Assembly: GCF_036320965.1 (NCBI RefSeq)
Contig: NC_092230.1
Coordinates: 43,752,735 to 43,816,734, forward strand
From: Panulirus ornatus
Lineage: Eukaryota; Arthropoda; Malacostraca; Decapoda; Palinuridae
Length of the DNA stretch: 64,000 nucleotides
Direction: 5' to 3'
The translations under genes and the position numbers were made by a program. Positions 14,801 through 26,800 of this stretch are shown one piece after another; the first letter of the stretch is position 1; each line of letters begins with the position of its first letter. A model generated the notes under the pieces. It saw only the letters and a list, made by a program, of their open reading frames with translations. It was not told the DNA's origin and ran no database searches.

Positions 14801-17800
14801 CCACAATAATAGAAAAACTCAAGTACTCAGATGTACAATGAATTTTAAGACTGATGCAGAGGAGGTGTTAGGATAATTATTTTTGAGTACCTAGAAATAC
14901 CTATGACGAGATCTTCCCTTGCCACAGTGTTGGCACATAATGCTTACCACATATGCTGCTTGTTTTGAAATATATGTTATTCTCTACTAACACACAATTG
15001 CACAGATGTCAATCCTGAGTTCAGTGAAACCATTTCACTGAATCTGTACGGAATTCTCTTAAAGGTTTTACAACTCATTTCTTTTGTATTTCTTGTTACA
15101 TATAAAACAATAAAAATCTCTCAATTTCTCATTGAGCTTTCAAACACTCTTTTCTGATGCCATTTTGCTATATTGTAAGGATTTCTTGTGACTGTCAGGT
15201 TTTTAGGCGATGAATTCTTATTCTACTAGAAATATGAAGGAGCCTCTGCAAATACTGCAATAGAGTTGCCTTCTGCAGTGGCCTGTTAAGGGTGAAACAC
15301 TAAAGGCTCATGTGCTGCATGGACTCTGCATGCAGTGTAGCTGAGAAGTGACTGGGTCTAAAGCCAAGTTGTATGGGTCAGTTTTTCATGGGGTTTGGAA
15401 CAAGGAAACATGAGATGGGTAAGTCAGGGGGTCTGTAGAGTTTCAGGATGGGTTCTACGATGGCACTTTAAGATATGTCGATTTGATGTGTAACAAGATG
15501 TAGTTGAAGATATCTGTGACTAGATGGATTGCAACTGGGTAGAAGTGTTTTATGTGGAAGTCTGATATGTCAACTGTGCCAGCTGCAGGGAAGTTCCTTG
15601 AGGTTTTAACTGAATTCTAAGTGTCAAGGGGTGAGTAGGGTGAGAAAGGATTTGTTTAATGGTGAAGTTTGAGTAATTTATTCATAATTGTTTGGTTTGT
15701 GGCTTATTTCTGAGTTGTGCTTCATGGGAAAGGGGACGTTATCAATATGTAGCACAATGGAGATAACCATGATTAAAGCATCTATTTGTCCATGCTGTCT
15801 CAGCTATCATAAAAACAACTACATCCTCATTCCTTGAATTAGAGGTTTATGTGTCATTCTAGAAAGCTAATAACTGTGGTTATGTTGTTCTTCCTAGTAC
15901 AGATTCATGTTGACCTTTACTGACATTAAGAGTGCACTGCATATCCTCTCATACTACAATTCTGCCTCAGCACAGACCCATACATCAAGAATGTCCTGTG
16001 TATCCTTTAATACTCCAAATATCTCAGCAATGACCCATATACTAAGAATGTACTATGTATCCTTTATACCTCAATAATGACCCATACATTAAGAATGAAT
16101 TGTGCATCTTTTAATACTCCAAATATCTCAGCAATGACCCATACATTACAAATGTACTGTGTATCCATTAACATTATACATATCTCACATTGACCCAACA
16201 TGAAAAATGTACTGTGTATCCTTTAATACCACACATATCTCAGCAATGACCCATGTATTAAGAATACTGTATATCCTTAATACTACACATATCTCACCAC
16301 TGATCCATGTATTATGTATGTACTGTGTATCTTTTAATACTACACATATCCTCAGCACTAACACATATATCAAATAAGTACTGTGTATCATTTATTACTG
16401 CACATATATCAGCACTGACCCACGTATTAAAATTTGTACTGTGTATTCTTTAATACTACATTTATCTCAGCACTGACCCATGCATCAAGAATGTAACATC
16501 TATCCTTTAACACTACACTTACCTAAGTAGTGACCCATACATTAAGAATGTACTACCTATCCTTTAACATTATATTTATCTCAGCACCGGTCCATATTTC
16601 ACGAATGTACTAAGTATCCTTTAATACTACACTGTAAGCAACAACATAGTGCCCTAAGCATTCCCTCAATGTTTTGGCACATCAAACTTTATGGAAAAGA
16701 AATGTATTATGTCTTGGTAAAACGCTATGTATCTCAAAAAATCTTAAAAGGCATATGGTATATCCTGACAATGTATAATGGAGTTTCCTTGAATCAATGT
16801 CCCGCATGTCTTAATATTTCTTTGTGTTCCCAAAACTCAAGCATGAATGTCCAACACTGATTCATTACTGTCCAATAAATGTGACCTACCTTCCTAACAC
16901 TGTATAGGTTGTACCCCTCTAATCTGGCAACCTTAGGACCTGGCCATAGCCAATGCCGGAAAACAGAGCCAATGCCAGAAAACAGAAATTGACCCCTAAG
17001 TCATATACAGTTGAAGATCCAATCTCATAGTACTCACAGAAAGCCTTTAAAGAAGTTCCTTTATCTAATTTCTTTAGTAACTCCATCTTTTCAAGCATAG
17101 ATAATGATTTATGCTTAGGCTTACTAGCACCATCTTCTACACTTCTTGGTCTCTTGGATGACATCCTGAAGGGTTGAAATACATCTGAATACAAGAAATT
17201 AACAGGACTGTTAATTAGCTCGGCTGCAGTGTAAAAACTTTTGGTACCATAGTGCTGCTCTAGTGGCAGATCCACAAACTAATAACCAATGGTGGCAGAT
17301 TCAAAATGTTCCAGACCATGGGAGTTACCAGACCAAAGAGTTCTGGATTAGAGAGGTACAAACTGTATGTTTCATGGGCTATAACCTGTATAACTCAACA
17401 CTACACCTACTGTCTAAAAACTAAGCTCAGTGTCTCAGTACTGAACAGTGCATCTGACCTGTATGACTGGCAGAAGGTACACCTCACACAGCAATCAAAC
17501 TAACTAATCTAAATAGTCCAAGCTCGGCAAGGTTAAAAAAATAATGATAACAATAATGAATTAGTACTTCTGCAGGTAGGAAATTCATCTTGAGCAATCA
17601 CATATAATAAAATCTAAAGCTAAAACTTACATTAGTATCTGCTTTAAGCATGCGACACTGGAACACAACGTAGTCTCCATTATTGCACACCACACCGAAC
17701 TGCTCTTGTTGGAAGAATTTACACTGGTCTTCCTTCATTACCTGGGAAATATTACAGAGATAGAGTTAGAGCACGGTGTAGAATTTCCACTGAATGATTA

Positions 17801-20800
17801 AGTTATATTACAATAACTAACAAGATACAGGGATCACACTTACAAAGGATATATATATTTCTATCTACCTAATCAGCTATCATCATCATTCCATTCCTAA
17901 GTTAATAGGGCGGATCAAGTACACACAGTCTCCACAACATCACTCACACACATTCTCAACCTATGCCTCCACCTGCTTGTGGTTATGCCATGAGTGAAGT
18001 CACCCTCTGTAATTACCTATTTGAACGGTGTGGGAAGGGAGTTTTACTTCTTGAATTATCCATGCTGTCTGAATTAAACATGTCCTCATTCAATCTATTC
18101 CATTCATCTAACACTCTTATACTTTAGAGTATTTCTTTACGTCCTTATTTACAAATTTCTTAAATAATTTCATGTTATGTCCTCTGGATGTTCTATCCTT
18201 ACATCTCTCAAAGACCTGTTAACTGTCCACTTTGTTGATCTCTTTTTGTGACCTAGAAAGGTTGTCATCAGGTCACCCCTCAGTTTTTTCTCTTCCAAGG
18301 TGGGTAAAATCAAAGCTCCAGCCTTCCCTGTTGCTTAGCTCTCTTAACTCTAGTACCATCTTTGTTGCCCTCCTCTGGACATTCTTTATGAATACTTTAT
18401 GCTTTTTTAGATAAAATGACCAAACCTTAGAAAAATGTTCTAGTTCTGACCTTATACAGGATATAAGCGGCTGACTAAATATTTCCTTATCCATGTACTT
18501 GAGATCTATTCTGATATCTGCCAACAAACAAATTGTCTCAACAACTATTTTCCTAATAAGGGATTCTGGTGATAGATTGGGGACATTGTCAACCCCTAAG
18601 TCTCTCTCATACACAGAATCTTAAAGGTTATTTACCACTACATATTAATCATATTGCTTGGGGTGAATTTCATCAACCAGGCTTCAAACCAACAGTGGAG
18701 TCTGTCTAGATCCCCTTGTGGGATAATGCAACCTTCCTTGTTTTTCACCTCCCTCATGACCTTTGCATCATTTGCAAACATACTTAGGTATGATTGCATA
18801 ACTGCAGGCAAGCCATTAATTTTTTTTTTTTTTTTTTTTTTTATACTTTGTCGCTGTCTCCCGCGTTTGCGAGGTAGCGCAAGGAAACAGACGAAAGAAA
18901 TGGCCCAACCCCCCCCCATACACATGTATATACATACGTCCACACACGCAAATATACACACCTACACAGCTTTCCATGGTTTACCCCAGACGCTTCACAT
19001 GCCTTGATTCAATCCACTGACAGCACGTCAACCCCGGTATACCACATCGCTCCAATTCACTCTATTCCTTGCCCTCCTTTCACCCTCCTGCATGTTCAGG
19101 CCCCGATCACACAAAATCTTTCTCACTCCATCTTTCCACCTCCAATTTGGTCTCCCTCTTCTCCTTGCTCCCTCCACCTCCGACACATATATCCTCTTGG
19201 TCAATCTTTCCTCACTCATCCTCTCCATGTGCCCAAACCACTTCAAAACACCCTCTTCTGCTCTCTCAACCACGCTCTTTTTATTTCCACACATCTCTCT
19301 TACCCTTACGTTACTCACTCGATCAAACCACCTCACACCACACATTGTCCTCAAACATCTCATTTCCAGCACATCCATCCTCCTGCGCACAACTCTATCC
19401 ATAGCCCACGCCTCGCAACCATACAACATTGTTGGAACCACTATTCCTTCAAACATACCCATTTTTGCTTTCCGAGATAATGTTCTCGACTTCCACACAT
19501 TCTTCAAGGCCCCCAGAATTTTTGCCCCCTCCCCCACCCTATGATCCACTTCCGCTTCCATGGTTCCATCCGCTGCCAGATCCACTCCCAGATATCTAAA
19601 ACACTTCACTTCCTCCAGTTTTTCTCCATTCAAACTCACCTCCCAATTGACTTGACCCTCAACCCTACTGTACCTAATAACCTTGCTCTTATTCACATTT
19701 ACTCTTAACTTTCTTCTTCCACACACTTTACCAAACTCAGTCACCAGCTTCTGCAGTTTCTCACATGAATCAGCCACCAGCACTGTATCATCAGCGAACA
19801 AAAACTGACTCACTTCCCAAGCTCTCTCATCCCCAACAGACTTCATACTTGCCCCTCTTTGCAAAACTCTTGCATTTACCTCCCTAACAACCCCATCCAT
19901 AAACAAATTAAACAACCATGGAGACATCACACACCCCTGCCGCAAACCTACATTCACTGAGAACCAATCACTTTCCTCTCTTCCTACACGTACACATGCC
20001 TTACATTCTCGATAAAAACTTTTCACTGCTTCTAACAACTTTCCTCCCACACCATATATTCTTAATACCTTCCACAGAGCATCTCTATCAACTCTATCAT
20101 ATGCCTTCTCCAGATACATAAATGCTACATACAAATCCATTTGCTTTTCTAAGTATTTCTCACATACATTCTTCAAAGCAAACACCTGATCCACACACCC
20201 TCTACCACTTCTGAAACCACACTGCTCTTCCCCAATCTGATGCTCTGTACATGCCTTCACCCTCTCAATCAATACCCTCCCATATAATTTACCAGGAATA
20301 CTCAACAAACTTATACCTCTGTAATTTGCCTTTGTACAATGGCACTATGCACGCATTCCGCCAATCCTCAGGCACCTCACCATGAGTCATACATACATTA
20401 AATAACCTTACCAACCAGTCAACAATAGTCACCCCCTTTTTTAATAAATTCCACTGCAATACCATCCAAACCTGCTGCCTTGCCGGCTTTCATCTTCCGC
20501 AAAGCTTTCACTACCTCTTCTCTGTTTACCAAATCATTTTCCCTAACCCTCTCACTTTGCACACCACCTCGACCAAAACACCCTATATCTGCCACTCTAT
20601 CATCAAACACATTCAGCAAACCTTCAAAATACTCACTCCATCTCCTTCTCACATCACCACTACTTGTTATCACCTCCCCATTTGCGCCCTTCACTGAAGT
20701 TCCCATTTGCTCCCTTGTCTTATGCACTTTATTTACCTCCTTCCAGAACATCTTTTTATTCTCCCTAAAAATTAATGATACTCTCTCACCCCAACTCTCA

Positions 20801-23800
20801 TTTGCCCTTTTTTTCACCTCTTGCACCTTTCTCGACCTCCTGTCTCTTTCTTTTATACATCTCCCACTCAATTGCATTTTTTCCCTGCAAAAATCGTCCA
20901 AATGCCTCTCTCTTCTCTTTCACTAATACTCTTACTTCTTCATCCCACCACTCACTACCCTTTCTAATCAACCCACCTCCCACTCTTCTCATGCCACAAG
21001 CATCTTTTGCGCAATCCATCACTGATTCCCTAAATACATCCCATTCCTCCCCCACTCCCCTTGCTTCCATTGTTCTCACCTTTTTCCATTCTGTACTCAG
21101 TCTCTCCTGGTACTTCCTCACACAGGTCTCCTTCTCAAGCTTACTTACTCTCACCACCCTCTTCACCCCAACATTCATTCTTCTTTTCTGAAAACCCATA
21201 CAAATCTTCACCTTAGCCTCCACAAGATAATGATCAGACATCCCTCCAGTTGCACCTCTCAGCACATTAACATCCAAAAGTCTCTCTTTCGCACGCCTGT
21301 CAATTAACACGTAATCCAATAACGCTCTCTGGCCATCTCTCCTACTTACATAAGTATACTTATGTATATCTCGCTTTTTAAACCAGGTATTCCCAATCAT
21401 CAGTCCTTTTTCAGCACATAAATCTACAAGCTCTTCACCATTTCCATTTACAACACTGAACACCCCATGTATACCAATTATTCCCTCAACTGCCACATTA
21501 CTCACCTTTGCATTCAAATCACCCATCACTATAACCCGGTCTCGTGCATCAAAACCACTAACACACTCATTCAGCTGCTCCCAAAACACTTGCCTCTCTT
21601 GATCTTTCTTCTCATGCCCAGGTGCATATGCACCAATAATCACCCACCTCTCTCCATCAACTTTCAGTTTTACCCATATTAATCGAGAATTTACTTTCTT
21701 ACACTCTATCACATACTCCCACAACTCCTGTTTCAGGAGTATTGCTACTCCTTCCCTTGCTCTTGTCCTCTCACTAACCCCTGACTTTACTCCCCAGACA
21801 TTCCCAAACCACTCTTCCCCTTTACCCTTGAGCTTCGTTTCACTCAGAGCCAAAACATCCAGGTTCCTTTCCTCAAACATACTACCTATCTCTCCTCTTT
21901 TCACATCTTGGTTACATCCACACACATTTAGGCACCCCACTCTGAGCCTTCGAGGAGGATGAGCACTCCCCGCGTGACTCCTTCTTCTGTTTCCCATTAT
22001 AGAAAGTTAATACAAGGAGGGGAGGATTTCTGGCCCCCCGCTCCCGTCCCCTCTAGTCGCTTTCTACGACACGCGAGGAATATGTGGGAAGTATTCTTTC
22101 ACCCCTATCCCCAGGGATAGGGGTGAAAGCCATTAATACATAAGAATAATGGCCCCTGAACTGAACCCTGTGGCACTTAGTTGGTCACCTCTACCCATTT
22201 TGAAAAAGACTTCTCTCTGATGCTGTATCATGGTCTACTGATGAAATGGAGTCTCACTCCAATAAAGCCCATCATTTTCCTGTTGCTGGAAGTGGTGTAG
22301 CCTTGAATTTTTTTTCTTTATGTTGGAAGGTTCAAGTCATGGACAAAAGTCCACATCAAGGCCAGGCTTTGATTGAAATGTACAGAATTATGAAACAGGA
22401 AAAGAAAAGACAAGGGAGAGTATTTATGAATTTTGGAGAAAGAGGAAAACCTGTCTTTTGAAATGTGCCAGGTCATAGTTATTGAGAAAAACACAAAAAG
22501 GTAGAGAGTTCCAAAGCTTCGACACGTAGGGAAAGAAGCAGTTGTCAAAATGGCCCACTCTCGAGTTGCTGATGGCCACACAACAATCATGTGACACAGA
22601 AGCTTGCTGAGTACTGCATGGTCTAGTCAGTGGTGTGGGCATACAAGCAGCCAGCTCTCAGGAGCAAAAACCAAAGTAATACCTATAAAAGATGGAAAGT
22701 GAATCTACATTACAGTGTAAGGCAAGGGGGTCAAGTTTGAGAGTTAGCCTAGGACAGTTTACAAGTCAGACCACTTTCGATTCAACTCTGTTAAGTAAGG
22801 ATGAAGAGCTAGAACAGATGCAGGAATCCCCCCAGATAAAGGGACTCTAGTGTTAGAAAATCACTATAATGTTTTTTCATACATTCTCGCCATTTCCCAC
22901 ATGAGCCAGGAAGTGTCAAGAACAGATGACAAAGCCTTATATTTCCAGCCACCTGCTCCTGCCCCTCTTAGTCACCTTCCACGACATGCGGGGATTATCC
23001 CCTATCACAAGAATAAAAATAATAATAATGATGATAATAATAATCCATTCAATGATGTGGTTACTGTATGGATGTGGGATATGGGATATAGATGAGGATA
23101 TGCAGAGGAGGGTGGATGTGTTGGAAATTAAATGTCTGAGAACAATATGTGGTGTGAAATGGTTTGACTGAGTACATAATAATACAGTAAGAGAGAGAGG
23201 TGCAGTATTAGGATGAGTACAGTTGCGAGACTGAGGAATGAGAGATATTAAGGGACGCAGTGTTGGCATGTGGAAGGTGGGAGATGGGCAGGTGAGAAAG
23301 AATGGTGAATGGTCAGATAAAGTAAAGTTGCTAATAAATGAGAAAAGTGAAGTCTATAACTGGTACCTATGAGTGAAGGAAAGCACATAATCATGAGCTG
23401 TACAAGAGAAACCAGACAGAGGTCAAGAAGAAGGTGCACGGCTTGAAAAACACGGCAATGGAGAGCTAGGGTAAATGATTAACAGAACAGTTCAGGGAGA
23501 ATGCGATATTTTGGAAGAAGGTAAAAAGTGTAAGAAAAACAAGAGAACAATGAAAGGGTCAAATGATGAAGTGGTAATAGGAAGTGATGAGGTGAGGAGG
23601 AGACGGAGGAAGTATTCTGAATGACTGTTGAATGTGTTCAAAGATAGGGTGGCAGATGTATGGTGTTCGGGTCAGGAAGGTGTGCAAAGTGAGAGAGTAA
23701 TGGAGAGTGGTTCAGTGAAGAGAGATGTAGCAAAACTCTTGTGTAAGATGAAATGTAGTAAGGTGGTTGGAGCAGATGATACTGCAGTTGAATTTTATAA

Positions 23801-26800
23801 AAAAGGTGGTGATTGTGTTGTTGACTGGTTAGTTAGGATTTTCAGTGAATGTATCAATCATGGTGAAGAGCTTGAGTATTGGCAGAATATATGGATAATA
23901 CTACTATATAAAGGTACAGGGGACTAAGGTGAGTGTTGAGCATACCTGGTAAGTTGTATGGGAGAGTGATGACAGAGTGAAGGCATATACAGAGCATCAG
24001 ACTGGGGAGGAACAATGTGGTTTTAGGAGTGGGAGAGGATGTGCAGCTCAGATGCTTGCTTTGAAGAAAGTGTTAGTATTAGCAAAAACGAAGGATTTGT
24101 ATGTGGAATTTATGGATCTGGAGAAAGCAATTGATGGGGTTGGTAGAGATGCCTTGTGGAAGGTCTTCCAAATATATGGTGTGGTAGGAAAGTTATCAGA
24201 AACAGAAAAGTTTTTCTCAAGAATGTAAGGCATGTGTGCGAGTTGGGAGAGAGGAGAGCAACTGGCTCCAGGTGAGGTTGTTCTGTGACAGGGGTGTGTG
24301 ATGTTTCCATGTTTAATTTGTTTATGGATGGGGTAGTGTGGATGGTCAATGCAAGTCTTGGAAAAGGGCAAGTTTGCAGTATACAGGGGGTAAGGAGGGC
24401 ATGAGGAGTGAGTCAACTGTTGTTTGCTGATGACACAATACTGGTGGTAGATTCAATTGAGAAACTGCAAAAACGGGTGAGTGGGTTTGGACGTGTGTGT
24501 AAAAAGAGGAAGCTGAGGGTAAACATAATCAAAATCAAAGTTGTTAGGTTTAATAGGGCAGAGGGACAGGTTAATCTGGGAGCAAGTTTGAATGGAGAAA
24601 ATTCAGAAGTGAAGTTTTTTGATATCTGGGAGTGGATATGACAGCAAATGAAACTATGGGACCAGAAGTGAGTTTGGGGTGAATGAGGGGGTAAAGGTTA
24701 TTGGAGCAATGAAAAATGTGTGGAAAGAGAGGTCATTATCTAGAAGGGCAAAAAATGGTATGTTTGAGGGTACAGTGGTCCCAACAATGCTGTCATTATG
24801 CGAGTCATGAGGATGTGCAGAGGAACGTGGATGTGTTTGGAAATGAAATATTTGTGGACAATCCATGGTGTGATGTGGTTTGACTGAGTAAGTAATAAAA
24901 GGTTAAGAGAGAGGTGTGGTAATAAGGAGGGTGTGGTTAAGAGATCTGAAGAAAGTGTGCTGTAATGATGCAGACAAATTGAGAGTATGAATGAAAAGAA
25001 GCTGACAGAGTACATATGTGTCAGAAGTGGAGGGGAAAAGAAGAATGGGGAGACCAAACTGAAGATGGAAAGATGAAGTGAAAAGTATTATGAGTGATAA
25101 GTGTGCATAGAACAAAGCAAATTGTTATGATGAGGTATACTGGGGGTGATATGCAGTCCCTTGAATTGTATAACTGAATGTACTGTATACAGTCAAGATT
25201 CTGCTGGCATCTGAGTTATTTGCCATACCACCACTCCTTTGGTTGAAATATCTAATGTATCAAACCTAATTCAAAGTATCACTTTTTTAATTGATGATTA
25301 AAAACAGATCAGTAAAGTTGATCCTATATTTCACAGAATATCTCTTTACTGTAAATATGAATCATACTATCTGTAATAAGTCAAACAACACTTACTGATA
25401 CCCAAAGTTTCTTCCACACAAAATCTCATTTCTGCATTCATAACTGATGATCAGGAAAATGGAGGGCATGATTCAAATACTGGATACCATTACCTATCTA
25501 TCTATGAGCAACTCTATTCCCATTATATTGTACCAAGGAATGGATCACAGGCATACAGACTCGAATCTCTGGAACAAACATCAACCTATGTTAAAAGTGC
25601 TCCAGTGAGTAAAAACCCGATTTCTAATTTTCTCAACTTCATCTACTTCTCAGGATTTATACACTTCCAAATTAGCTAACTTTGGCTTATCAGGAAAAAC
25701 TAAAGATGTACTTCTCTGGGTTTACATACCTACAGGTTAGCTAACTAGGGCACATCAGGGAAAACAGATGAAGATGTATTAATGGAAGACACAGTATCAC
25801 ATGAAACTCACTGCAACTTCGGTGATGGGCCACGTGGGTTTGCTGTTTATTCGCAAGTTTGAGAGGTCAAAGTCTGAGTTCTCCTCCAATCCAGTGTGAG
25901 GTTCAAGAGGGCTGTTGCTCTCTAATTCTACAGGCGTCACTCTCACTCTCACCTGGGAATACAAGAATTACACTCATTACCAACTTTACCTACTAGATCT
26001 TTAAGTATTCCCTCAATTTCTTACAAACCTCATCTTTTATCGCTAGCAATTTCCTAAACTTACCAGAATACAAATGAAATTTATGTTACCTAACTTTAAC
26101 TCCTACCTTCCTATTATACAATATAGAAAGAGGGAAGGCATGCATGAAATAGAAACTGGTAGGAAGTACAATCAAGGACTGTGTATGAAAGTTACTGCTA
26201 TCTTTACAGATCTGTTCCCACAAGGGACATTTCCAAAAGTGACAAAATGGTACAGGTGTCATCAAGATGCTACTTTCCGACAATACAAACATACATGACA
26301 CCAAGGTTGAGATAAATGTAGTAATAATACTTAAAAGAAAAGATATATCAATACTACAGTAACTTAAATTGCAACAGGATGGTTCATGAACAAATCTACA
26401 ACACTTCCTAATGAAACACATTTGACAACAGCAGAGCTCATATCTGCAGAACTACATAGCACGAATGTGCTACTATATAAATGACAGGATTGTCTTACCT
26501 CTTTAGGTTATCAACTAATGCCCTCAGATATTTACCTTCTTGTTTTGATACTTTCTTTTAAAGAGCATCACAGGGTCATTGTAAAGGTTGGAGTTGCAGA
26601 GGCGCAGCTGTACCACAGTGTCCTTCACAAGCCATCCTTGATCCACTCGCTCAAATCCTCCATATGAACCAAAGCATTCCACTTGCGGGTCCACTGCACA
26701 GCTCACTGGGGATAAAAATGTGTTACTGATGCAAACAGTACTACAGATCACCAATCCATCTGATCCTAGAGAAAGACTTACCATTACTAAGAAAGAAATA

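Larger units (their letters stand above)
18821..22126 (-). mobile_element. RTE-like LINE, full-length but mutated copy (3.3 kb)
   Basis: The element runs from a palindromic 5' end near 22,126 to a poly-A tail (T22 on the plus strand, 18,821-18,842), flanked by an 11-bp duplication AAGCCATTAAT. It carries an AP-like endonuclease and a reverse transcriptase with a C-terminal RRRGRPNWRW motif, and its 3.3 kb length fits the RTE clade. The coding sequence is broken near 20,810 (frame change), near 20,420 (two bases lost) and near 20,320 (a 23-bp deletion). It is inserted into an older CR1/L2-like RT, inside intron 6 of the host gene and in its sense orientation. Confidence 0.93.
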
